Origin: Nelumbo lutea
Taxonomy: Eukaryota; Streptophyta; Magnoliopsida; Proteales; Nelumbonaceae
DNA: 64,000 bases
Direction of reading: 5' to 3'
Assembly: GCA_022828595.1 (NCBI GenBank)
Contig: JAKGHH010000005.1
Location: 51,331,655-51,395,654 of the forward strand
Position 1 is the first letter of the stretch; the number at the start of each line of letters is the position of its first letter. The notes beneath the pieces were generated by a model. That model saw only the letters and a list, made by a program, of their open reading frames with translations, searched no databases and was not told the DNA's origin. Below, one piece after another: positions 45,731-57,120 of the stretch. A program made the translations under genes and the position numbers.

Positions 45731-48451
45731 TGAAATACAAACCCTGCCTGACCTGACCAACATGACTTATAGCATCTCAATTTAAGACCACAACCAACTG
45801 ATGCACAATTTGTCAGTTTGTATTTTTTTTTTTTTTAATTTCTGTTAAAAAAAGGTGGCTCAGTTTTTACCTTTTTATGGCCAACCATTTCACCTAAATT
45901 GATAAAGTTGTGAAAATTTTATCTAATATTTAACTTTATTTGGTAACATTGGTGTTTTTTATCTGAGGTTATTTATAATTAAAACAGGCATGCCTTAAAA
46001 ATGCATGTGCGAAGAAAGATCATTTTTATAAATATTAAATTGATTTTTCTTGTTTCAAGGGGGAGGGTGAAGCCTAGTCATATATTGATCAATTCAAAAA
46101 TGTTTCAGTTACCTTAATTTGTTGCTGAGGAGGATATAAACCTATCTTTTCACAAGATATTTGAACTTAGGTCATGAAAAATTCAATTTGGCTTGGTCTA
46201 AACTGATCTTTGAGCTTATCTAAAGCCAAATGAAACTTATCTCTTGAAGCTTGTAAGCTTAATTGAACTTATATTTTTTTGTATGTATAATAATAAATAA
46301 TTTTTTATATATGTAATTTTTATTTAGGAAAAACTATAATGTGGAAAAAACATGGTATCAAAAGAGCTTTGGCCGATCAAAACCCACCCATGAATTTTGA
46401 TATATAAATAACAACTGAGTGATCACCATGTTTATGATTCTAGTTCATTGGTGAAATGTTTTTCCCATATCATATCTTTTTCATATCATAGTTAAACCCT
46501 TTTTATATATAATCTTTTATGTTATATTTTTTAGTTTTTATATTTGTATAATTGTTTACATATATAATGTTTTATATTTTATATGAAGCTTTGCTCACTC
46601 TTGAGCTTGAACATATCAAGCCATATTTAAACTCATATTTCTAGCTTGATTTGAGCTTGCACATGAACTCGAATCTCATGTTTTTCTGCTGAATCAATTT
46701 CAAATAACCAAATATTTGGCTCAACTTGTCTTGAATCCACCCCTATGCTAATACAATTATTCAGATATTCTCCAAGTATCATCATTCTTAAAAATGAGGT
46801 ACGAGACCAAACCAACAGAACTACAAGCTCTCAGTGATATGGCTAGTGATCCTCATATGCACCCAACTCTGTCCCCAATGCTGAGTCCCCCTCTAACGAC
46901 AATACCAATAAAACAAAAGCTCAAAATCAAAGGTTAACACCTTTAACCTAATCAGCCAAATGCTTTAACCAAACCTTATTAATAAACTAGTAATCAGTTC
47001 AGATTGGCATGTCTTAACCCAAATCAACTAACAAGCCCTAACCAACATGTGTCATCAGAGTGACAATAAAACATCTTGGATCTCTCATCTCTGTTGTTCA
47101 TGGGTATGGCTAGGTTAAAGAAGAATAGTTTTCAACTATTGATTAATAACATGGGACATTGTATGTGATGTCTGCTTTGGAACTTCTTTCAAGGGCATGT
47201 TAATCCTTGGATGGTTTGATGAGGATTAAGGGCTTTTTAGCATGGGACACTGTATGCAAAGAATGTAGAAGATTGGGGACTTGGGATGAAAATTTTTAAT
47301 GATGTTTTGATGGACAACATTTGTTTGAGGCTATTCAAATGGAAAAAATCCTAATGGGTTTTAAGGCCCAGTTCGATTCACGGAAAAAGAGGTGTGGAAT
47401 TGGTATTAGAATGGACTATTTCGATTTCAATTATTTGGTTGGATAGAATCAAAATCTCATTCCTATTCCTGCTGAAATGACATTCTTCCATTTGAGGGAA
47501 TGGCCATTCCATGTCCAGTGCAAGGACCCTAGAACCCAGCCCTGATTCCACTAACACCCTTGTCATGGTAGATAGAGGTCTCAAACATAGTTGGCGAATT
47601 CTCATCATCTTTTTCCCCAAAGGGATTAAACGTTCTGATTGTATTGCTTTTTAATTCTTTTTTTAATACGAAAAAAAAAGACTCGTGTTTATGTAAGTAT
47701 CAATCTTTTTAGGCTGTATTTGGTTTGAAAGAAAAGTGAGGAAAGATTGACACTTATATAAACCAAACACAGCCTACCTTTCCTTTCCAACCAAACACAT
47801 GGTTAATGTACTTGATTAAGAGGTTATTGGGGCCCCATTGGATCCAAACTTTCTTGTTTTTGTGTTTTCCGAATCAATAAAATGAGGAGTCCAAAATTTA
47901 GACCCGGTTCCTAGTAGCCGGTTCCAAGTCCGTCAGATACTGCTCCAATTCTATTTTGGACTCTCGTCTATGTACTCATTCACCAACATTCTTTATTGGT
48001 TGCTACTTTTGTGTGTGCATGTGTTTTATTTAACTCAGCCCATCACCCAAGGAGGAGACCAACACCAACAATCTAGCTCAAAAATCTTTATTGGTTGCCC
48101 TTGATGTATTGTTGTGATCCATGTTGAATTGTTGTTGAGTTTTGGGTTGATCATAACAAATTTGTGAGAAACATGTATTTGAGTGCTAATTAAAAATAGC
48201 AATTTGATTAATTATTTCCATTTATGATTGAAATATCAAATTTGACCTTTTAACAGAAATAACAATTTATATTGATCAACTTGGAACATTTTCAAAATGT
48301 AGGAAAATTTTCTACCACACAAATTTGTGTCGACGAATCCAAAATACAATGCATGGCTGTACCAAATACCCTCTTATATTTCCAATGTTTACAATGATTT
48401 TGTGTTTAGATGATTAGAGTTTTAAGGGTGTGGAACTGTATGGCACTCTAG
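45731..48451. other. Intergenic DNA, no gene recognised
   Basis: AT-rich, with short frames only. A 65-bp imperfect palindrome at 47711-47775 (AGGCTGTATTTGGTTT with ACCAAACACAGCCT) may be a minimal MITE. The stretch at about 47370-47530 has GGAATTGG / CCATTCC words like the Tourist elements, but no boundaries. Confidence 0.45.
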
Positions 48452-48623
48452 AGGAGACCGGATCTGCTCCTCACACAGGGTGTCTCACTCGTGCCTTACA
48501 CACACATCATACCATGCATTGGGAACATCTCTCATACTTATAAATTATTATTCATGGGAGATGTTCCTAATGCATGGTGGATGTGCAGCTGAGGCATCAC
48601 TGTATGAGGAGCCGATCCCGTTC
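48452..48623. mobile_element. Foldback MITE with 8-bp (up to 10-bp) target-site duplication
   Basis: Arms of about 80 bases face each other: AGGAGACCGGATCTGCTCCTC on the left, and on the right a sequence whose reverse complement reads GAACGGGATCGGCTCCTC. Near the centre GCATTGGGAACATCTC pairs with GAGATGTTCCTAATGC. CACTCTAG occurs on both sides (48444-48451 and 48624-48631), with two more matching bases beyond it. There is no ORF; the transcript could form a long hairpin. Confidence 0.82.
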
Positions 48624-48631
48624 CACTCTAG

Positions 48632-49274
48632 AGAGGAGATTGAAAAGCGTGGATAAAAACTCTGTACAAACTTTGAAACCAATGGAGTCTAACTGTACAT
48701 TGGGAATATTTACTCATGAATTTAAAATATACTTATTAGGCTTTGTCAAGTATATTTAAAGGTAGAAGGGGTTTTATAACATTTCTACTTAGGTCAAGTT
48801 AAATCAAATCCACCCCATTTTTTTTCGATACTAGAGGGAAAAGGTTCTAACATAATTAAGCGGTAAAGCAACCCCAATGACAAGGGTGGAGCCAGGGTGA
48901 CTCGGGGGAAGCATAATCCCACTTATACTATCCCTCTCCATATAAAATTTTCCTCTCCGCCACCCCACCCAATGATTAGCTCCTCAAAGCCCCACCCATG
49001 TTTAGTCTCCCATCCCATCCATTTAATCAGGTTTTAGCCCCCATTGAAATCCCCTACCTAAGATCATTGAGCTTAGCTCTTTCAATGGAAAATTGGTCAC
49101 ATTTTTTGTTTAATTACGACTTAGCCCATTATTTTTGTAAAATATAGTTGAATTTGGTCAATGGACCTTTGATCCAAACTGTATAATCATTGAACTGTTT
49201 GAAGTGAATAATTGTTCATAAACCAATAACTATTTTTTATAATATAAACATTTTATTATATTTATGATGAATAT
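48632..49274. other. Intergenic DNA, no gene recognised
   Basis: AT-rich, with short frames only and no boundaries noticed. Confidence 0.5.
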
Positions 49275-50022
49275 CATGGTTTTTGAACCATCATTGACCT
49301 AGATGGTTGCACCTTTTGGCCTGAAAACTGTCGCGACAATCAGTTCTGTTTCACCCTTAACCCATATCTTGGCCAAAAAAACTATTGACTTGGTCAGTGA
49401 CCTAACTATTGAATCATCAACCATTCAACCTGGACAATGGTTTTTGACCATTTATTATTTTAAACATTATTTTGTTTTTTTTTTTAATTGGAGTGAGTCG
49501 TCCATATGAACTAGACAGTTAGACCATTTGGCTCAAAAACCAATGAGGCAACCAATTCCATTTCACCCTTAACCTGTATCTTGGCCAAAAACTGTTGACT
49601 TGACAAGTGATCTGTTGACTTGGATGGTCGAATTGAACCATTGACCCATTTGACCCAAACAATGGTTTTTTGCCTTTCTTTTTTATTAAATTGGTGAGAC
49701 AGTTTGAACTAGATGTGTTATCTGTTTGAACTAGATGGTGAGACAGTTTGGCCCAAAAACCATCGAGGTAATCAGTTCCATTTCACCCTTAACCCGTATC
49801 TTGGCCAAAAGCCGTTGATTTGGTCAACAACCACTAGCCTAAACAACCAAACCGGTGACCCATTCAACCCAGGCAATAGTTTTTTGCCATTTCTATTTTT
49901 ATTTTTTATTTTTTATATCTTAAATTAGAATGGATCATCTGTTCAAACTGGACAATTGAACCACTAACCCAAAAACTGGTGGTCAAAGCAATTCCAATTC
50001 TAGGTCGATTTTTAAAACATTG
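49275..50022. mobile_element. MITE of the CA(A/T)(G/T)GTTTT family with internal repeats, perfect 8-bp duplication
   Basis: It starts CATGGTTTTTGAACC and ends TTTTTAAAACATTG, flanked by ATGAATAT on both sides (49267-49274 and 50023-50030). At 748 bp it is nearly three times the basic 260-bp form. The phrase TTTCACCCTTAAC recurs at 49349, 49561 and 49781, so a unit of about 215 bp is present roughly three times. Confidence 0.9.
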
Positions 50023-50589
50023 ATGAATATCATAATGCATTCATTTCAAACCCAATGATCAAACCGCTAACCCAGAACCCAAAGACAAAAATGGTTCCAT
50101 TGTCAATTTGACTTTTAAAACATTGGGTTAAAGATAACTTCATTAATTAGGTTATATAGGTTAATTAGGATAATTTAATTTATAGTTGATCAATTACGTT
50201 ACTTAAGTTCATTTAACTTAACTAAATGGACCAATTAAGATAGTTATATTACTCTATTTCATTAGGTAATACTTTAATTAGCTAATCAACTAAATTATTT
50301 ATTAATTGTCTATGTAATCATGCATGATTAAAGACAATAGTTATATTTAATGGGTCATATTTATGTAACACTATTTTAAAATGTGTTATCTAAGATGTGG
50401 CATTTTTTATGAGAAGAGAGAGTAAGAGGAATACGTTGAGAGGAGGAAGAAGAAAATGGAAAGATGATAAACACGGTAGGATCAAAAAGATAAAGAAGGT
50501 GCACTAAGGGTGGCATGAATATTGGAGAAATTTCCTAATGTTTTGTAGAGGTTTTAAGGGAGTGGAGAGAGAGAGAGAGAGAGAGAGAG
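50023..50589. other. Intergenic AT-rich DNA left of the tandem array
   Basis: AT-rich DNA with TTAATTA-type words. From about 50400 it becomes purine-rich and ends in a (GA)n tract at 50565-50590. No gene recognised. Confidence 0.5.
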
Positions 50590-50670
50590 AATCTTGCACC
50601 TCTCTAGAAATGCTCAATTTGGGTAATGGAGCAAAAAGAGGCCACTGACATGACAAGCTCTACTTTATAT

Positions 50671-51227
50671 TAGGGGTGGATTCGAGTCGAGCCGAGCCGA
50701 ATATCTGGCTATTTGAACTTGACTCGTTAATAAACTATCAGGCTCAAGCTTGATTCGAATTAGAAACTTGAGTTCAAGCTTGGCTCGAGTAAAAAACTCA
50801 GAAGTTTGAGCTCGGCTCAACTAACTTTGATTGTAGGTCTCCCTCAACTATTGAAGTGCCAAGCTAAGGTCTCCCTAGTAGCTAAGTTCTCCCTTAGTTG
50901 TTGAAGTGAGGAGATGTGTCAAGTTAAGGTCTCCCTTAGTTTATGAGGTGCCGAGCTGAGGTCTTCCACAGTTGTCAATGTGCTAATCTGAGGTCTCCTT
51001 CAGTGGTCGAGGTGTCGAGCCGAAGTTACACCCTATGTACAGGTTCAATTAGGCTTACGAGCCTCACGAGCCGAGCTTTATTAAGCTCAAGCTTGGCTCA
51101 ATTAACATTCAATCCTATATATTAGGCTTGAGTTCAGTTTAAATCTTGGTTAAGAACGAGCTGAGCCGAGCCTTTCATGAGTCGAGTTGAAATAGCTCGT
51201 GAGCAACTTGTCTCGTGGCCACCCCTA
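50671..51227. mobile_element. hAT-like MITE, 557 bp, with internal minisatellite
   Basis: It starts TAGGGGTGGATTCGAG and ends CGTGGCCACCCCTA, so the terminal inverted repeat is TAGGGGTGG. Flanks CTTTATAT and CTTTATAC agree at 7 of 8 bases. Between about 50836 and 51030 a unit of roughly 40 bases with GAGGTCTCC(C)T(C/T)AG and GAGGTG(C/T)CGAGC is repeated about five times imperfectly. Confidence 0.85.
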
Positions 51228-51232
51228 CTTTA

Positions 51233-51256
51233 TACATGCATACATACATACATACA

Positions 51257-51285
<29 letters not shown>
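51233..51285. repeat. (CATA)n microsatellite
   Basis: About twelve CATA units directly after the right flank of the hAT-like MITE. Confidence 0.95.
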
Positions 51286-51290
<5 letters not shown>

Positions 51291-51625
51291 CATGCAATAC
51301 AAAAATAACAATAATTAATTCCATTTAGGGTTGTAAATCAAACCGGTGAAACTGACCAAACTAACCCCACTCAACCCAAGTTGGTCACTCTTTAGTATTT
51401 TTTGTTGGCTTCAATTCGATAATTTCCCAACCTGACCAAGAAAATGGAAAATTTCCCATATCTCTTAGTTTAAAATATTTTATATTGTAAATTGAAATTT
51501 TTAATTTTATTCTTTTAATAATATCATTGTAATATTTTAAATTTAATTTAATTTCTAAGTTAAATTTTTTAAGTTTAAATTTTTCAAATTGACTAACCAA
51601 ACTAAAAATTGATCCAAATAGATAC

Positions 51626-51854
51626 CAATGTTTTCAACCTACCGTTGACCTGACCGATTGAATCATTTGAACCATCACCTGACCTTGGTTCTAGGTCTAG
51701 CGGGGACATGTGTGATGCATAGATTTTGTTAAGCAAAAGTTAAATAGATAGAGCGCTGGCGTGGAACGGTTTGACCCATCCAACTTGGACAATTGAACTG
51801 GTGATCGTGACCAAAATGCATAAGCCAGTCGCCCAGTTGATTTTTCAAACATTG
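51626..51854. mobile_element. MITE of the CA(A/T)(G/T)GTTTT family, 229 bp, decayed
   Basis: It starts CAATGTTTTCAACC and ends TTTTTCAAACATTG. Flanks ATAGATAC and GCTGATAC share the last five bases. The interior has the family wording (GTTGACCTGACCGATTGAA) but includes an unrelated stretch around 51700-51765. Confidence 0.65.
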
Positions 51855-52888
51855 GCTGATACAACTTGAGTTTGTCGATTTTCACTAATGGTTGGTCAAT
51901 TTTGAGTGACCAACTCCCCAAGCCAACCAATTCTGTTTGGCTGGCTAAACAAACCAAATTGAGCTACCTAGTGAACACTCCTAATTTTAGTTAAATTAAT
52001 ATTCAAATCTCTAATAAATAGCAAGAGTTTAACATCCAATAATTATTGAAAATCTATAGCAAAAATACACAATTACTGAAAATATATTTATAATGAAAAA
52101 GTAATAAATAACTAATAGAAAGCTTCAATACCTCGAAGTAATTTAATCTAAACTCTCTATTTAAATAATATTTAACTTTTTTCAATTATTTATATTTTCC
52201 ATTCTTATTATTAACATTATTAAATCAATTATAATTAAATTGTGTTTTTGATAATTTTTTAAGGTTATTACATAATTTTGTTATTAAACATATTTTTTTA
52301 AATTAAATAATGTTTAAAATATGATTTAGAATTTTTTTATGTTTAAAACATTTAAAAAATAATTATTTATAATATTATTTAGTTAATTTTTAAATTATTT
52401 ATATTTTATATTTTTATTATCAAATATTATTAAATATATTGTAATAATTTTTGTGTTTTTGGTATTTTTTTAAAGTTGTAACATAGTTTGGTTATTTAAT
52501 CTATTTTTTGTTTTTGAAATAATATATAAGATATGATTTAGTTATTAATTTTTGGTATTTAAAGTATTTATAAATTAGTTATTTTCGATAATACATAATT
52601 GTTTAAGTAATAAGATTATTCAATTTTTTTAAAACACTAATTATTTATTAAATTTAATAATACATAAAATAAGAATTTATACTACTATTACATAATTTTT
52701 TATTAATTTTTTTAAATATAAAATTATTATTAATTCAAATATTATGGAATAAATTATAATTATTTTTCTACTCTTAAGTAATTTTTTAAATCATTACATA
52801 ATTTTGTTATTTTTTTATTATTAACAAATATATTAAAGTTATTACATAATTTCATTATAATAATTAAATAAGTGTTAAATTTTTTAAG

Positions 52889-53533
52889 GGAAATTGTCTA
52901 AAACTCACCATGAGTTTTTAACCTTTCCCTTAAACTCACCATAACTTTTCAAAATGTTTAAAACTCACCATATCACTAAGTTTTTATTTTCCAAAACTCA
53001 CATTCCGTTAGTGCATCATTAATGCTTATTAGCAGAGGTGTCCATGTCAGCATAAATGACAATTTTCATGACCAAATTACCCTTGAATGGCGAGTTAGAG
53101 GAAAATGTTTTTTTTTTCAGTTTTCAATTTTCTTGTGTTTTTTTTGCATTTTTAGTGTTTTGTTATAATTTCCATTCTTTTTTATAATTTAGATTTTTTT
53201 ACATTTTCTATTTTCTACAATCTATAAATTTTCTTATATTTTTTGTTATTTATTTGTAATTTTTGTGTTTTTCTATAACTTTTGGTTTTTTTTCTACAAT
53301 TTTTATTTTTTTATTTTATTTTCAATTCCTATAGTTTCTATATTTTAAAAATAAATTTTTATTTTGTTGACAATTTCTATAATTTTTATATATTTTTGTA
53401 ATTTTCATGTTTCTATGTATTTTATATTTGAAATAATTTTTGAACTTTTTCCTTTTTTTCATGTCTAAATATTAAAATGGTAATATATTCAGAGAAATGC
53501 TGAAAACTCAAGGTGAGTTTTAGACAATTTCCC
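52889..53533. mobile_element. Mutator-like MITE, 645 bp, with long perfect TIRs and 8/9 duplication
   Basis: The two ends are perfect inverted copies over 22 bases, beginning GGGAAATTGTCTAAAACTC. Flanks ATTTTTTAA (52880-52888) and ATTTATTAA (53534-53542) agree at 8 of 9 bases. A 9-bp duplication points to the Mutator superfamily. The interior is T-rich on this strand with TTTCTATAATTTTT words and has no ORF. ACTCACCAT is repeated near the left end. Confidence 0.85.
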
Positions 53534-53781
53534 ATTTATTAATTAAAACTTTCTTTAGATTGATATAGATGAAAAGTTAGGGAGAGGATAAATAGGAATT
53601 AGAGATAATTTAGGAGATAAATTGGAAGTAGAGATAGTTAGAAATAATTTAGGAGAAAATGGGAAATTGTTCATTTCCTAATAAAAAGGACAGGAAAAAA
53701 GAAGATAAGATATGCTAGTTGGCAACTCCATAGGATTCATGAGGGAATATTGCACCACCCCAATTACTCCCTTTTGGTAAT

Positions 53782-54337
53782 TAGGGGTGCAAGTTGGGTG
53801 GGTTGGGTCGGGTTTATGGTCAACCCAGGCATGACCCTAAAATATGGGCTTAAGGACCAAGCCCAAGGTCTAGCCCAATTTTCCTTACTCGAGCCTACCC
53901 CACCCTATAATTTGATGCACTCAGGTTGGGCTCAAGCCCAGGCCAGGCTCAGGTTGGTTAAGGAACCCACTCTGAAATTATACATATAAACGTATTTACG
54001 CAAATATATATACATATATTTTTGTATCTATGTAAATATGTATGCAAAATATCTATACAAATGTTATATATACAAATATGTATGTATGTATATGTAAATA
54101 TATATGCAACATTTACATATATACACATATATATGTATAAATCTATATAATTGGTCCGAACTCGGGCCAGGTTCGGGCTACCTAAGGGCTAAGCCCGAGC
54201 CCAACCCAAAAAATAAAAAAGACCGACTTCTTGGGCCTGAGCCTTGCCCAAGGACCGAAAATCCAAGCCCAACCCGTATAAAATTCTAGGTTGGGCCGAT
54301 TCGGGCTTGGGCTGGGCCCGCCCAAGTTGCACCCCTA
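53782..54337. mobile_element. hAT-like MITE, 556 bp, 7/8 target-site duplication
   Basis: It starts TAGGGGTGCAAGTTGGG and ends CCCAAGTTGCACCCCTA, a 17-base inverted repeat with one mismatch. Flanks TTGGTAAT (53774-53781) and GTGGTAAT (54338-54345) agree at 7 of 8 bases. The interior alternates GGGC/GCCC-rich arms with a TATA/ACAT-rich centre. It interrupts the second unit of the 3.2-kb tandem array. Confidence 0.92.
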
Positions 54338-57097
54338 GTGGTAATGAATTAGTAAATTAGTTATGTACAATAACAATAAATTAATGTGAATTAATGTAAA
54401 TTATTTACTATTAATCAATGTGATGTAATTATAGTAAATTAATGTGATTATGGAAAATTACATGAACTTTAATTAAAAGTAAATCATTTGTTGTTAATTA
54501 ATGTAAAACCAAGTATGTTTTAAGCCAACCAAGTGGTTTAGACCAATGTGGATAGATTTAACAATTATCCTAAATTATTTCATAATTATTTATTAAAATA
54601 TTAATAATGGACTGTTATTTAAATAAATATGAAATAATTTCTAATATACTAATGTCATTATTTAATTTTCCTAAAATTTTTAATAATTATTTAGTTGAAT
54701 AATAATAATGGACTATTATTTGATAATTGCTAACTATAATTAATGTAAATTACACTAAACATTAAAAATTTGAACATTTATTAATTAACCAATATTTGTT
54801 AACTATAATATATGTAAATTACGCTAACCGTTAGTTCACTAATGGTTGGTCAATTCGACTTCAAGTGACTAAATCCCTAACCTGACCATATCAGTTTGCG
54901 TAGCCAAACAATTTCCAATTGAATTGAATTGCCTAGTAAACACTCATAATTTCAGCTAAATTAACAATCTAATATCTAACAAATAACAATAGTTTAATCT
55001 CCAATAATTATTAAAAATTTATATTAAAATACGCAATTGCTAAAAATATATTTATAATGAAATTACAATAAATAACTAATAAAAGGATTTAATACCTCTA
55101 AATTAACTAATCTACTTCCACCATTTCAATAATGCTTATTTTTTATTTATTTATATTTTATATTCTTATTAAAGTTACTATAGAATTTTGTAATTTAATC
55201 TATTTTTGTTTTTTAAATAATGTTTAAAACATGATTTAGTGTTCATCAGTTTTTTATTGAAAACATTTAAAATTTATTTAAAATAGTATATAAAACATAA
55301 GTAATATCCTACCCCACCACGAACGGGGAAAGTTTTCTCAAATCTTAAATAGGGATGGGGAAGAGAGAGAGTTGGGATGGGAAAAATATTTTTGCACCAA
55401 ATCAGGGACGGGGAAGGGACGGGGTTTGCATATAATTCCCCAAACTCGATGATAAATTAGTAAAATGTTATTAGATTTAATATAGACTTTTAAAATATCT
55501 CAAAGTTTTTCCTCATATTCTTATAATCTTAGGATCCGACAATTCCATTTATAAAATATTCCCCAAATTGTCATAATTCATTTCCTAAAATACCCCAAAT
55601 TTCCATAGTCCTATTTGTAAAAATATCTCCAAATTAGATTACTTTTATGTAGTTGCCTCGAGTAGGGAAAATTTGGGGACTCCCCATCCGCGATGAGGAA
55701 TGGATGCCCCACCTCCAACCCTCCCTGCCATCGAGGATGGGGTGGGGATGGGATAAAGGGTCTTGACTATCGGGGTGAGGGACAATGATAGGGAGGAGTG
55801 CCCCATCCTATGCATTGCATGGGCCTCACTAGTTATAATTACTTTTTATGCTTTTGATAAATTTTAAAGTAATAATATAATTTTGTTATTTAATATATTT
55901 TTGTTTTTGAAATAATATATAAAATATGATTTAGTTATTAAAATTTTGATATTTAAAGTATCTACAAATTTGCTATTTTTAACATTATTTAATTATTTAA
56001 CTAGTACCGTTATTTAAAATTTTCAAAAATTAATTATTTATTAAATTTAATAATCCAAGAAATTATAATTTATACTATTATTACATCATTTTTTATTAAT
56101 TTTGAAAAATATAAAATTATTATTAATTCAAAAGTTATGAAATATATTGTAATTACTATTCTAACCTTAAGATTTTTTTAAAATTTATTACATAATTTCG
56201 TTATTTTAACTATTTAAAATTTAGTTGTGTTAAATATTTAAATAATATGTAATGTATTTAATCTTTTTTGTTATTTAAATATTATTTCTTTAAAGTTATT
56301 ATGTAATATTAAATGTTTTTGTTACATAAGTATTTAGCTATTTTGAATATTATGTTATTTAAATAATTTTATTTATGTTTTTAAAATATTATTTAGTTAT
56401 TAAATTGAATAATCCATCAATTATAGTTTCTATTGTTATTACATAATTTTTTTATTTGAACTATTTAAAATTTTGTTATGTTAAACATTTTATTATTTAA
56501 ATAATTAAGTAACACGTAAAATATTTAAATCTTTTTCGTTATTTAAATTTTATTTCTGCATAGTTATTATGTAGTTTTAAATATTTTGTTACATGATTAT
56601 TGTTATTTTTTATATTTTATTATTTAAATAATTTTCGTTTTTGTCTTTAAAATATTATTAGTTATTAAATTAATTTAATAATTCATAAGATTATAATTTA
56701 TATTGTTATTACATTATTCATTATGCATTTCATAAAAATATAAAATTATTAATAATATGAATATTATTAAACCTATTATAATTATTTTTTGTGTTTTTAA
56801 GAAATATTTTAAAGTTATTAACATAATTTGGTTACAATATTTAAATAATTAGAAATTTTCTTAGATAGATGTAGATGAAAAGTGTGGGATATGATAAATT
56901 GGAATTAGAGATAATTTAGGAGATAAATACGAATTTAGGAGAAAGTGGGGGATAGTTAGTTTCCTAATAAAAAGGAGATAAGTCATGTTAGGTGGCAACT
57001 CTTGTGCTTCTAGAAGGAACCTTGCACCCCCTCTAGAATTGATTGGTTTAGGTAATAGAGCAAGGAGAGGACTACTAACAAGAAAAGCTCTACTTTA

Positions 57098-57120
57098 GTG
57101 TGTGTGTGTGTGTGTGTGTG
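57098..57120. repeat. (TG)n microsatellite
   Basis: About eleven TG dinucleotides near the start of the third array unit. Confidence 0.95.

Noticed and set aside
51327..51982. Possible larger hAT-like MITE (TAGGGTTGTAAATC to CACTCCTA)
   Set aside because: The flanking bases agree poorly, and its right part is also present in the next tandem unit, so the boundaries cannot be trusted.
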